A DNA stretch of 64,000 nucleotides from contig NZ_MUHU01000009.1 of NCBI RefSeq assembly GCF_002105195.1, positions 1 through 64,000 of the forward strand, read 5' to 3'. Each line of letters begins with the position of its first letter. Position 1 is the first letter of the stretch. Made by a program: the position numbers and the translations under genes. Below, piece by piece: positions 33,601 through 40,045 of the stretch. The notes below the pieces were generated by a model. It saw nothing but the letters and a program-made list of their open reading frames with translations. It made no database searches and had not been told where the DNA came from. This DNA comes from Derxia lacustris (GTDB lineage: Bacteria > Pseudomonadota > Gammaproteobacteria > Burkholderiales > Burkholderiaceae_E).

Positions 33601-35024
33601 TGGTCGGGACCAATGTCGAAAATCTGACCCTGACCGGAATCTCGGCCATCAATGCCAGCGGAAACGATCTTGTCAATCTTCTGATCGGGAATGCCGGTGC
33701 CAATCGACTTCAAGGCGGTCGCGGCAACGATAGCCTGACTGCCGGCGCCGGCAACGACACGCTCGATGGCGGTACCGGTGCCGACCAGATGACGGGCGGG
33801 ACCGGCAACGACATCTATATCGTGGACAACATCGGCGACCGCATTGTCGAATTGCCCGGTGCCGGCACCGATGGCGTACAGTCGTCGATAGCATTTTCAT
33901 TGCTCGATACCGATATCGAGAATCTGACCCTGACCGGAAATTCGGCAATCAATGCTAGCGGGAACGGTCTTGCCAATATTCTGACCGGGAATGGCGCCAC
34001 CAATCGGCTGCAAGCCGGCGGCGGCAATGACATATTGAGCGGTGGCGGCGGCAACGATACGCTGGATGGGGGTGCCGGCGCCGATGACATGGCAGGCGGC
34101 ACCGGCAACGATGTTTATATCGTGGACAACATCGGCGATCACGTTGCCGAATCGGCGGGCGGCGGCACCGATACGGTTCAATCGTCGGTGAGTTTTTCGC
34201 TCGTCGATACCGTCGTGGAAAATCTCATTCTCACCGGCACGCTTGCGATCAACGGCATCGGCAACGGATTGGCCAATACGTTGACCGGAAACGGCAAGGC
34301 CAACCGGCTGCAAGGGGGTGGTGGAAACGATGTGCTGACCGATAGCGCCGGAAACGATACGCTCGATGGCGGTGCGGGTGCAGACAGGATGACGGGTGGC
34401 GTCGGCAACGATTTGTATATCGTTGACAATCTCGGCGACCGGGTAATCGAGGCAGGCAACGCGGGCGTGGATAGCGTCCAGGCTTCGGTGAGTTTTTCTC
34501 TTGCGGGGACGAGTGCGGAGAATCTCGCGTTGACCGGATCGGCGGCAATCGATGGCAGCGGCAACGGCTTGGCCAATATTCTTGCCGGAAATGACGCTGC
34601 CAATTGGCTGCGGAGCGGCGGCGGCAACGATGTGCTGAATGGTGGTGCGGGTGGCGACAGGCTGGAAGGTGGAAGTGGTGCGGATAAATTGACCGGCGGC
34701 ATCGGCGCCGATGTATTTGCATTTACCCATGTCACCGATTCGGGCCGTCTGGCCACTGCGCGCGACACAATTGTCGATTTCCGGCTTGCCGAGGGCGATG
34801 TCATCGATTTGTCCGAAATCGACGCTTCTTTTGCAATCGACGGCAATCAGGCCTTCACCTTCATCGGTCGCGATCGCTTCACGGATGTGGGCGCGCAGTT
34901 GCGCTATACCCAGGATGCATTCAATACCTATTTGTACGGTGATGTGGATGGCGATCTGGTGGCGGATTTCTCCGTATGCATTACCGGTCTGGTCGCGTTC
35001 GGCGCCGACAACTTCATTCTTTGA
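24624..35024 (+). CDS. Giant multidomain RTX (hemolysin-type calcium-binding) protein
   Basis: A 3466-residue protein likely exported by a type I system. Residues about 93-1030 hold RTX nonapeptides (GGxGxDxLx) in long tandem modules with an intervening beta domain. Residues 1033-1230 contain two cadherin/VCBS-like repeats (VLANDSDPDGAG, FTYTPRADFTGTDSFVYAATD). Residues 1230-1870 hold Ig/CARDB/NEW3-like and HYDIN-like beta domains (ILHFGNLAPGETEIIEVTI). A Gly/Ser linker follows at 1934-1953, then a Cys-containing region, a hydrophobic stretch (1999-2026), a helical domain (about 2150-2326) and more beta domains. RTX repeats of another type fill 2726-3360. The C-terminal 100 residues (DVFAFTHVTDSG, DTIVDFRLAEGDVIDLSEID) match the serralysin-type C-terminal domain that carries the type I signal. 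It has no N-terminal signal peptide. It is probably a surface adhesin or matrix protein. No HlyB/HlyD/TolC genes are nearby. The start is the ATG behind GGAG; the in-frame upstream part is low-complexity. Confidence 0.85.
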   Translation: MALFVATTGNDSFTGTTADDDAVSYAGAPAGVSVDLSRSTAQSTGGSGTDLLLAIDALTGSAFGDALTGNGGANRLAGEGGNDVLTGSEGNDTLEGGAGADTLYGGLGDDTYVLRAGDGSAVGSYELLREDLGEGSDTLRIVGLAPADVRFTTSPYSLYHVRLALRAADGTDSFVEIYAPTTADGSSLGQRIERLVFDDGTIWDLSQSLTLTGTAGGDNLAGAANADVLAGDAGNDALTGYGGNDTLTGGAGADNLTGGVGNDTLDGGTGADTLYGNAGDDIYVLRVGDGSTVGSYELLREDLGEGSDTLRIVGLAPADVRFTTSPYSLYYVRLALRAADGTDSFVEIYAPTTADGNSLGQRIERVVFDDGTTWDLSQRLTLTGTAAGEPLMGAATADVLAGGDGNDALTGNAGDDTLEGGAGADTLYGNAGDDSYVLRAGDGSTVDSYELLREELGEGTDTLRIVGLTPADVRFTTSPYSSNYVRLALRAADGTDSFVDLYAPPTADGSSLGQRIERVVFDDGTTWDLSQSLTLTGTAGSDNLTGAATADVLAGDAGNDALTGYGGNDTLTGGAGTDNLTGGAGNDTLDGGTGADTLYGNAGDDSYVLRVGDGSTVGSYELLREDLGEGSDTLRIVGLAPADVRFTTSPYSLYYVRLALRAADGTDSFVEIYAPTTADGSSLGQRIERVVFDDGTTWDLSQSLTLTGTAGSDNLAGAATADVLAGDAGNDALTGYGGNDMLTGGSGADTLYGNAGNDTLDGGTGADTLYGNAGDDTYVLRAGDGSAVGSYEQLREDLGEGSDTLRIVGVTPADVRFTTGAYNSNFVRLALRAADGTDSFVELYAPATADGNSLGQRIERVVFDDGTIWDLSQSLTLTGTAGAEALTGAATDDVLTGAAGNDTLYGNAGDDTLEGGAGTDTLYGNAGNDTYILRAGDGATTGQELIREDIGAGIDTLLILGASAADLSFIASPYGASYTRLALRAADGSSSHFDIYAPTDADGASLGRRIERIVFEDGSVIPLAQGAAYPVAVPDSYRLDEDGALTVSAATGVLANDSDPDGAGLAASVVRGVYGGTLTLAADGSFTYTPRADFTGTDSFVYAATDAGGERISGQVTLVVQPQPDAPVAAADAVTAGNAGSTLIAGSTLTANDHDADPGDTLTVVAVPAHTAAGASLTLNNGNLVYDPSSAFAQLLPGQTGVDSFSYAVSDASGRTSEATVSVTVTGSPITIEVASAQAPSRIAATGLSVFGYELDYQGRSGLEGHVIVRLVQADGGAADAGVTVATREIALTEFGGGAAGTLSGAFLVPGASLADLGFGQHGFRITAELVVDDFAYRSSDSSDNLVAERVAVYSAVLDSHIDSHAAGDVVTLTGHCVASSPLDSVAYVPVAVEIVSGEHSRVITAIADAQGQFRIEFTSLPGTAGSYSARAYNPAYPGEDSAPEAGFALHGIDIVASNIEWTGASGQPGAGSLVVHNTGATQVTGLELATAGLPAGWTIAFNNLPDTLAAGASATVGFTLTTPAGAVATQNLTLTLDTDQGAHDSASLLASTAPAAAHLVVSDDGLDRGVLRGDQTVVSFNLTNAGGEDATGVVVQLPGLPWMRLAGDDNLGVLHAGETRTVTLLLSPDDAAALGTYAGDIHVRYVDGSGAAQLSTANFDWNLTSDETGSLSLRITDEYSYFAAEHPLVSDAVVRIVDAVTGQQVARFDNVDGTLQLDSLNEGSYVLSVSSANHSNFTGLFQITEGSRTELRAFVPRETVTYHWTVVEGTVEERTHITLDSTFQTDVPVPVVTMDPPILHFGNLAPGETEIIEVTITNHGLIAALNVDLNLPDPTGFSIDGLIEAIPVLPAKTSMTIPITISRDPLGDPTNPDDPGTPDPDGSGCSGHMTYEYNCNGTVVRVAGIAYDGCSDTPVVPVSNGAWSDSVSGFVSAGGGGGGGGGSSGGGGGSSSGTGHGLPGFSYSPIPVESVTKPCGAANSATAPSDCVQEKTVNLLKDIGIIAISILVPQLAIPLALLDAAYEIYNSKPGEGQANQAAAEASLSITGSLLEDMADGHTLAGTAKTVGGHFLGALGSVLTIGNDINDLAECLLYGHTITSARGDSSMQMPNSIGMTDAASKDADCGCGSGSASGSATGNALAAAGTAATPEEILGDRFDGFMLADDYVARASAYGLYLANLYGDIRWFDTTDYAGLETFAKFVAAAYLAGVKIEDASVIPVPKGISAALVDAFVARFNRTIDYWDHGIHLASQLPEGANPDFYAIDVAKTLLENAIGSANLSAEAREEIARSDDEMVKDLTQAIVEYQIEEDKQVSGVCATIKLRIEQDLVMERQAFFGTLELTAGETPLQNLKLEILIFDKSGNLVDSSLFGSANTSLQGIASLDGTAGLAAGQTLNAEYLFLPSRLAAALGDTGYSIGGKMTYLDGGASVAIDFQPVQIEVHPSAELQLDYYYERNVVADDPFTDEVEDSQPFLLGVRVTNSGRGKASDVRIESAQPEIIDNQKGLLIDFSIIGSQVDGQAANNGLTAHFGDIAAGQTRTAIWSLEASLQGKFIDYTVNFEHVNELGMSEVSQITDVRVHELIHGADFNGDGGTDFLINDFPDLLDQPDKLHLSGGQIVDVATVGTSVGSIAASGGGHSVVISAGDREQAWGYLSGVLAGAAGQIQILSVMRADGSLLDSGQFWITDRTFANAALRPVYETRIHVLDDVKTAQYTVVFNGEVGPTTISGGAGNDSLAAESGATLVLGLDGNDSLIGNGGDDTLEGGSGDDVYFIDNSAEHIVEAADDGIDSVRSSASFSLAGTQIENLVLTGSAAINGTGNDLANMLSGNSAANELVGAGGNDSLNGGAGVDTMTGGTGNDLYFVDNVGDRIVELADAGIDSVRASVSFSLANTQVENLLLTGTSAIDGSGNDLANSLTGNAAANRLLGGKGNDTLAGGAGNDTLDGGLGADRMSGGTGNDVYIVDNGGDRAIEAANAGNDSVQSSVSFSLVGTNVENLTLTGISAINASGNDLVNLLIGNAGANRLQGGRGNDSLTAGAGNDTLDGGTGADQMTGGTGNDIYIVDNIGDRIVELPGAGTDGVQSSIAFSLLDTDIENLTLTGNSAINASGNGLANILTGNGATNRLQAGGGNDILSGGGGNDTLDGGAGADDMAGGTGNDVYIVDNIGDHVAESAGGGTDTVQSSVSFSLVDTVVENLILTGTLAINGIGNGLANTLTGNGKANRLQGGGGNDVLTDSAGNDTLDGGAGADRMTGGVGNDLYIVDNLGDRVIEAGNAGVDSVQASVSFSLAGTSAENLALTGSAAIDGSGNGLANILAGNDAANWLRSGGGNDVLNGGAGGDRLEGGSGADKLTGGIGADVFAFTHVTDSGRLATARDTIVDFRLAEGDVIDLSEIDASFAIDGNQAFTFIGRDRFTDVGAQLRYTQDAFNTYLYGDVDGDLVADFSVCITGLVAFGADNFIL
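24920..27700 (+). repeat. Tandem 513-bp (171-codon) modules in the RTX gene
   Basis: The segment GGGACCTGAGCCAGAG (GGGATCTG in one copy) recurs at 25231, 25744, 26203, 26716 and 27229. The spacings are 513, 459, 513 and 513 bases. Each module has RTX nonapeptides, then a conserved beta segment (YVLRAGDGS, SYELLREDLGEGSDTLRIVG, LGQRIERVVFDDGT). The 459-base module lacks 54 bases, exactly two nonapeptides. Copies are nearly identical in DNA; the last one (27250-27700) is diverged. Confidence 0.9.
32990..34640 (+). repeat. Exact 300-bp (100-codon) tandem modules near the RTX C-terminus
   Basis: The block coding (A/S)SVSFSL recurs at 33288, 33588, 33888, 34188 and 34488, exactly 300 bases apart; a sixth copy before them is 273 bases away (one nonapeptide shorter). 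Each unit reads GNDxYIVDNxGDRxxE, SVSFSL, ENLxLTGxxAIxxxGN, then RTX nonapeptides. Unlike the 513-bp modules the DNA copies differ at many bases, so this array is older. Confidence 0.9.
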
Positions 35025-35104
35025 TGGAATCGGATTCGCAACTGGTTTCGAGGTGGTGACGGCAGTGAATCATTTGGGTTGAGTTCGACAAGGTGGAGTT
35101 CAAC

Positions 35105-36172
35105 ATGCGTAGATTTGCTTCGATGTTCCGGGTGGTGCTGACGTTGCTCACTTCACTTGCCGCTTCGACGGCGAATTCTGCGGATTCCGACAAGGCAGGA
35201 CGTTTGGCTGCACCATCTCCGATCGTTGCGCAGCAGCAATTGTCCGACCTGCTGAAGCAGATCGATCAATTGTCTGTGGAAATCAATGCTCGGGAGACGG
35301 CGGTCGGGCGTCTTCGAGCTGAGTTGGAAAAAACGAAATCGATGACATTGCCGCCTGTACTGGAGCGCGATGTCGAGAAGTTTGCCAAGTGGTTGGAGGA
35401 TCGGCCGAAGTCGAAGGAAGGATATGTAATTTCCCAGTCGGATTTCCCGTTTTTTCAAAACTATTCGTCCAAGATCGCCGATGACGTATGGGATGCCTTT
35501 CCCGGAATTTTGGAGATCTGGCGCGCTGTCAAGCGCGATGCGCGCACCGTTTCTCTCGATGAGCAGTATTTGCAGGAATTTTCCGATGGTTTTCAAGCGG
35601 CGGTCTGGCAAGCGCCGGCGTTGCGTTATGTCGATGAGTTGAGACGGCCTCTTTATTTCAATCAGAATATTCAATCCTTCGCCGTGGCGCAAACTTCATC
35701 GGCAGAGTTGCGTACCTATTTCAACAAGGATGGATTCGAGAAGATCGCTCAGGTGGCAAAAGAGTATTTGACGAAGGAAATTGCCCGTCACGATGCCGGG
35801 CTTGTGACCGCGCGCGGCAAGATGGCGGTGCTGAAGGAGTCGCAAAAGGAATTGAATGAAACGATCGAGGAAGGGCAATCGCAGATCGACAAGAAGATCA
35901 TTCAGTGGGGATTGCCGGTTCTGGGATTGTTGTTGATCGGAATACTTGTGATACCTGTGCTCTACAAGGACAAGGAATTGCAAGCGGCGATATTTGCATC
36001 GGGAATCGTTCTCGATGTTTTCACGGTTTTCCTGCTGACGGTGACCATTCTGCTTCTCGGCTTGGGGCATCGGTTGTCGGAGAATGTATTGGGCACATTG
36101 TTGGGGGGAATTTCAGGATATGTTTTGGGGCGCTCCAACAACAGGCTCCGTCAGGCCGGGAATACCGGTTGA
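35105..36172 (+). CDS. Hypothetical exported coiled-coil protein with C-terminal membrane helices
   Basis: A 355-residue protein without a recognised family. It has a signal peptide (MFRVVLTLLTSLAASTANSA), a coiled-coil-like stretch (QLSDLLKQIDQLSVEINARE onward, about residues 50-80), a globular middle with many aromatic residues, and a second helical stretch (about 235-265). Near the C-terminus are two to three membrane helices (WGLPVLGLLLIGILVIPVLY and AIFASGIVLDVFTVFLLTVTILLLGLG). The ATG was preferred over an in-frame GTG 12 bases earlier because AAGGTGGAG sits at the right distance before it. It follows the RTX gene by 80 bases on the same strand and shares its AT-richer base use, so it may be co-transcribed and functionally linked. 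Not a known type I secretion component. Confidence 0.6.
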   Translation: MRRFASMFRVVLTLLTSLAASTANSADSDKAGRLAAPSPIVAQQQLSDLLKQIDQLSVEINARETAVGRLRAELEKTKSMTLPPVLERDVEKFAKWLEDRPKSKEGYVISQSDFPFFQNYSSKIADDVWDAFPGILEIWRAVKRDARTVSLDEQYLQEFSDGFQAAVWQAPALRYVDELRRPLYFNQNIQSFAVAQTSSAELRTYFNKDGFEKIAQVAKEYLTKEIARHDAGLVTARGKMAVLKESQKELNETIEEGQSQIDKKIIQWGLPVLGLLLIGILVIPVLYKDKELQAAIFASGIVLDVFTVFLLTVTILLLGLGHRLSENVLGTLLGGISGYVLGRSNNRLRQAGNTG

Positions 36173-36216
36173 ATCCGGTTCTCAATTGAGTTGCAGCGGC
36201 GCTACCGGATTGCTCG

Positions 36217-36639
36217 CTATATGGGAAGGGCTTGATCGCGCTCAGGGGCGGGCTGTGACGACTCGACGAGCCTGACCTTCACCCGCGCCTCCGCATCGAT
36301 CCTCGCCGCAATCCCGAACATCTCGCCCATGCGCCAATGCTCGTTGGCATGGCGCGGATCGCCGGCCCATTCATCCCAGCCCGATTCGCGGCGGTAGCGG
36401 CCGAGCGTGCCGCCGCCGATGGCCTCCGCCGGCGTGATCGGCCGGGCGCTATCCACGTCGGGCGCGACGTAGAGCGCATCGGCCTTGCAGTACAGCTCGC
36501 AGAGGAAGCAGGTCTGGCAATCGCCCTGGCGCGCGATGACGGGCGGCGCGTCGGGTTGGGCGTCGAGCACATTGGTCGGGCAGGCGGCGACGCAGGCATT
36601 GCAGCCGGTGCAGCGGTCGGCGAGGACGAGTTCGAGCAT
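36217..36639 (-). CDS. asfB: Ferredoxin with two 4Fe-4S clusters (AsfB/AprB-like)
   Basis: A 140-residue ferredoxin-like electron carrier. Eight cysteines form two 4Fe-4S sites: C10-x2-C13-x2-C16-x3-C20-P, and C41-x2-C44-x2-C47-x3-C51. The C-terminal 80 residues have no cysteines and resemble the extension of AprB-type subunits that docks on the flavoprotein. It lies 66 bases after the flavoprotein gene and is last in an operon with a rhodanese and a thiol dioxygenase. The flavoprotein-ferredoxin pair beside a LysR gene and periplasmic binding proteins matches the asfRABC layout for aromatic sulfonate desulfurisation known from Pseudomonas putida and Variovorax; the gene symbol rests on that context. 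Confidence 0.75.
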   Translation of the reverse strand: MLELVLADRCTGCNACVAACPTNVLDAQPDAPPVIARQGDCQTCFLCELYCKADALYVAPDVDSARPITPAEAIGGGTLGRYRRESGWDEWAGDPRHANEHWRMGEMFGIAARIDAEARVKVRLVESSQPAPERDQALPI

Positions 36640-36705
36640 GGTGGGTGGACGGAGGCAAGGGCGCGCGCGGCGGGATGGCCGGCGCGGCGTGGAGGAAACC
36701 GGCAG

Positions 36706-38355
36706 TCAGGCCGCCCGGGCGTAACGGGTCCAGCGCGCGTCCAGCCCGCCGGTGTGCAGCCGCACGGCGAGTGCCGGATCGCTCGCGGGCAGGTCGTCGC
36801 GCACAAGCAGGCCACGGCTTTCGCGCCGGGCGAGCGCGGCGCCCTGGCACCAGCGCGCGGTCGCGGCGAGGGCGGCGGCTTCGCGCCAGCGCAGGCGGTC
36901 GGTGGGGCTGGCGTCGGCTGCGTGGCCGGCGTGGTCGCGCAGCTCCTGCCAGAGCGCATCGAGCCGGTCGAGGCTGGCGGCGAGGCGCGGGCCGTCGCGG
37001 TAGAGGCTCTGGTTGAACGGCAGCGTCTCGCGCTGCACGGCGGCGATGGCGCCGGCGGCGTCGAGCCCGGCCGGGCCGTTCTTGCGCGGACGCAGGCCGG
37101 CGCCGCCCGGCGCACGCAGCGGTTCGCCGGCGCCGAGCGGACGCTGCAAGGCGCGCCGCGCGGCCGCCGCGCCCGACCACACGCCGGTGCCCAGCGCCCA
37201 CGACGAGTTCTGCGCGCCGCCGCCCGAGATCGCGCCGGCAATCGGCTCGCGTGAGCTGGCGTCGCCGGCGGCGTACAGGCCCGGCACCGTGGTCTCGCCA
37301 TCGGCGCTGGCGTGGCGCAGGCCGCCCACGCCGCGCACCGTGCCTTCGCCGCGCAGGGTGATGGCGAAGCGCTGGCGGAAGGGATCGACGCCCGCACGGT
37401 CGAAGCTGAGCAGCACATTGGGCGAGATGCGCGGCAGCGCCTCGCGCACCGCCTCGGGCATGCGGTCGAGCGAGCAGCTGACCGGGCCGGCATCGAGCGC
37501 GCGGCCGAGCGCGACCATGCCGTCGTGGCTGAACGGGATGTCGAGCTCGCGGCCGTCGGCATCGAAGTAGCGCGCGAAGGCATAGGACATGGCGCGCGTC
37601 ATCGACGACCAGGTCGGCGTGACCGTGTGATAGCTGCTGAATTCCATGCCCGAGAGTTCGGCGCCGGCCTCGGCGGCCATGAGATAGCCGTCGCCGGTGT
37701 TGGTGTCGGCGCCGAGCAGCCGGGCGCGGAAGGCGCAGCCGCCGGTGGCGATGACGACGGCGCCGGCGCGGATCTGCCAGTTGCTGCCGGCGGCATGGCC
37801 GGGCTGTGGCTGGCGCAGCAGGCCGCGCGCGCCGGCGGCGCTGCCGTCGTCGCGCAGCAGCAGTTCGAGCGCCGGCGCATGGTCGAGCACGGTGACGCCG
37901 GCGGCGAGCACGCGGGCGCGCATCGCACGCAGGTATTCGGGGCCGCGCAGGGCGCGGTATTGCACGGCGCCGGTGGCGTCGCGCGGGTAGTCGTACCAGG
38001 GCGCGAGCGTGGGCAGGCGGGTCCAGGTTTCCTCGACCGCGCGCTGCATTGCCTGCGCGTCGGCGAGGCCAAGGCCGGCGGCGTGGCGGCGCGCGATGGC
38101 GTCGGCGCGCACCTCCGGGTCGGGCGGCAGCCACCAGTGGCCGGGGCCGGCCGGCGCGGTCACGCCGCTGGTGCCGCACCAGCCCTTGTCGACCAGCACC
38201 ACGCGCGCGCCGGCCTCGCGCGCGGCCACGGCGGCCCAGGTGCCGGCCAGGCCGCCGCCGATGATGAGCACGTCGGTATCGAGCGCGAGCGGCGCGGCCG
38301 GCAGCTGCAAGGCCGGGCCGGCCGGCGTGCGCGGCGCCACGGTGGCGGCGGTCAT
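36706..38355 (-). CDS. asfA: FAD-dependent oxidoreductase, AprA/fumarate-reductase fold (AsfA-like)
   Basis: A 549-residue flavoprotein. The FAD-binding motif VLIIGGGLAGTWAAVAAREAG is at about residues 29-49, with VVLVDKG after it. AVVIATGGCAFRA follows in the middle, and the C-terminal FAD contact is LYAAGDASSREPIAG. The fold is that of fumarate reductase, succinate dehydrogenase and APS reductase (AprA) flavoprotein subunits. It is shorter than AprA (about 620). The ferredoxin follows on the same strand; the rhodanese gene precedes it with a 13-base gap. In asf clusters the equivalent flavoprotein is needed for aromatic sulfonate use as a sulfur source, so I call it AsfA-like. The reaction is not settled from sequence; a role in sulfite/persulfide redox chemistry is an alternative. 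Confidence 0.75.
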   Translation of the reverse strand: MTAATVAPRTPAGPALQLPAAPLALDTDVLIIGGGLAGTWAAVAAREAGARVVLVDKGWCGTSGVTAPAGPGHWWLPPDPEVRADAIARRHAAGLGLADAQAMQRAVEETWTRLPTLAPWYDYPRDATGAVQYRALRGPEYLRAMRARVLAAGVTVLDHAPALELLLRDDGSAAGARGLLRQPQPGHAAGSNWQIRAGAVVIATGGCAFRARLLGADTNTGDGYLMAAEAGAELSGMEFSSYHTVTPTWSSMTRAMSYAFARYFDADGRELDIPFSHDGMVALGRALDAGPVSCSLDRMPEAVREALPRISPNVLLSFDRAGVDPFRQRFAITLRGEGTVRGVGGLRHASADGETTVPGLYAAGDASSREPIAGAISGGGAQNSSWALGTGVWSGAAAARRALQRPLGAGEPLRAPGGAGLRPRKNGPAGLDAAGAIAAVQRETLPFNQSLYRDGPRLAASLDRLDALWQELRDHAGHAADASPTDRLRWREAAALAATARWCQGAALARRESRGLLVRDDLPASDPALAVRLHTGGLDARWTRYARAA

Positions 38356-38368
38356 CGCGGCGCCCCGC

Positions 38369-40045
38369 TCAGTCGCGCAGCCGCAGCGGCCTGAAGCCGT
38401 GCGTGCCGTCGCGGCCGAGTTGCGCCACCAGGCCGAACTCCCAGTCGAGATAGCCCTGCATGGCTTCGCGCGGGTTGTCCGTGCCTTCGTAGGGGCGGCG
38501 GTAGCGGTCGATGCGCGGCGACGCGAGGCGCGCGTCGCCGGCCTCGGTCGGCAGGCCGGCAGCAAACCAGGCCGCATTGCCGCCTTCGAGCAGAAAGGTC
38601 GGCCGGCCGGTCAGCGCGCGCACCTCGGCCACGATGTGGCGCGCCAGCGCGCTGCTGCCGCAGGTGAGCACATAGCGGTTGCCGGCCGGCACCGTGACCA
38701 GCGCATGCGCGAGCCGCGAGCGCAGCGCCCACCAGGCGCCCGGGATGTGGCGCGCGACATGGTTGGCGCTGGTGGTGAAGTCGAGCAGCCGGGTCGCCGG
38801 ATCGGCCGCGAGCCAGGCTTGCAGCGTGGCCGGATCGATGCGGTCGTCGGGCCCGAGCGGCGGCTCGACCGGCGCCGCCGGCGCGGGCGGCTGGCCGGTT
38901 TCGCTGAAGGCGGCGGCCGGCACGTCGTCGAGCACATGCACCTCCCAGTTCATCTGCGCCAGCCACGAGGCGGTCATGTCGGCGCGCGCGCCCTGCGGAT
39001 CGGCCAGCACCAGCCGGGCGCCGCGCACCGGCGCATGCATCTCGGTTTCCTGCACCAGCTGGCCGCCTTGCAGATTGCGAAAGCCCGGCAGATGGCCGGC
39101 CTCGAAATCCTCGGGCAGGCGCACGTCGAAGCGGTAGGTGCTGCGGCCCGGCTCGGCGAGCCAGCGCTCCAGGTCGGCGAGGCTGGCGCGCCGCACGCCG
39201 GCCCGGTCGGCGACGCGGCGCGCGGCGGCGCGGGCCTCGGGCGTGGGCGGGGTTTGCAGATCGAGCGGCGCGCGCCGGGTCTGGCCCTGGTCGAGGCGCT
39301 GGCCGGCCAGGGTCCAGCCGATGGTGCCGTTGCGCAGCGCGCTCACCGGATTGGGCAGGCCGGCGTTGATGAGCGATTGCGTGCCGATGATGCTGCGCGT
39401 GCGGCCGGCGCAATTGACGATCACGCGCGTAGCCGGATCGGGCGCCAGCGCGCGCACGCGGGCCACCAGTTCGGCGCCCGGCACGCTGGTCGCGGTCGGG
39501 ATGCTCATGGTCTGGTACTCGTCGGGCCGGCGCGCATCGACGATGACGACATCGGCGCGGGCGTCGATCAGCGCCTGCACTTCCTCGGCCGCGAGCGACG
39601 GCGTGTGCAGCTCGGCCTCGACCAGTTCGCCGAAGGCCTTGCTCGGCGCATTCACGTCGCGGAACAGCTCGTAGCCAGCATCGCGCCAGCCGTCGAGATC
39701 GCCGGCCAGCCGCGCGACATCGCGATAGCCGAGGTGCCGGAAGGTGGCGGCGGCGCGCTCGACCAGGCCCTCGCCGTCGTCGAACAGCACGATCGGCGCG
39801 CCGAGATTGGGCAGCTTGCTCCAGGCATCCAGCTCGATGCGCGCGAACGGCAGGTTGGCGGCAAACAGCGGATGCGCCTGGGCATGCGGGTCTTCCTCGC
39901 GCAGGTCGATGAGCGCGATTTCATCGCGTGCGATGAGGCGCTCGCGCACCCAGGCCGGCGTGCGTTGCGGCAGGCCAGCGGTCGCTGCCGGTTCGCCAGC
40001 CGTGGGCGTGATGTCGGAGTCGGCGGAATCGAGCAGCAGGCTCAT
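38369..40045 (-). CDS. Four-domain rhodanese (sulfurtransferase)
   Basis: A 558-residue protein made of four rhodanese domains: about residues 25-130, 145-255, 285-380 and 400-505. Rhodaneses carry a persulfide on an active-site Cys. Only domains 2 and 4 have it: C212 in VNCAGRTRS and C462 in LTCGSSALA. At the same place domain 1 has Asp (LFDDGEG, D89/D90) and domain 3 has Asp (LADPQGA, D349), so these are inactive structural repeats. The protein alternates inactive and active units, like a doubled tandem rhodanese. It overlaps the thiol dioxygenase stop by 4 bases (ATGA), so the two are coupled. A cytosolic sulfur relay from thiol oxidation to the AsfAB-like pair is inferred. The C-terminal 50 residues lie outside the repeats. 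Confidence 0.85.
   Translation of the reverse strand: MSLLLDSADSDITPTAGEPAATAGLPQRTPAWVRERLIARDEIALIDLREEDPHAQAHPLFAANLPFARIELDAWSKLPNLGAPIVLFDDGEGLVERAAATFRHLGYRDVARLAGDLDGWRDAGYELFRDVNAPSKAFGELVEAELHTPSLAAEEVQALIDARADVVIVDARRPDEYQTMSIPTATSVPGAELVARVRALAPDPATRVIVNCAGRTRSIIGTQSLINAGLPNPVSALRNGTIGWTLAGQRLDQGQTRRAPLDLQTPPTPEARAAARRVADRAGVRRASLADLERWLAEPGRSTYRFDVRLPEDFEAGHLPGFRNLQGGQLVQETEMHAPVRGARLVLADPQGARADMTASWLAQMNWEVHVLDDVPAAAFSETGQPPAPAAPVEPPLGPDDRIDPATLQAWLAADPATRLLDFTTSANHVARHIPGAWWALRSRLAHALVTVPAGNRYVLTCGSSALARHIVAEVRALTGRPTFLLEGGNAAWFAAGLPTEAGDARLASPRIDRYRRPYEGTDNPREAMQGYLDWEFGLVAQLGRDGTHGFRPLRLRD

Noticed and set aside
24624..35024. Repetitive DNA in the RTX gene taken as a CRISPR array
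   Set aside because: The repeats are in-frame, 300 or 513 bases long and code for RTX nonapeptides; there are no short spacers and no cas genes.
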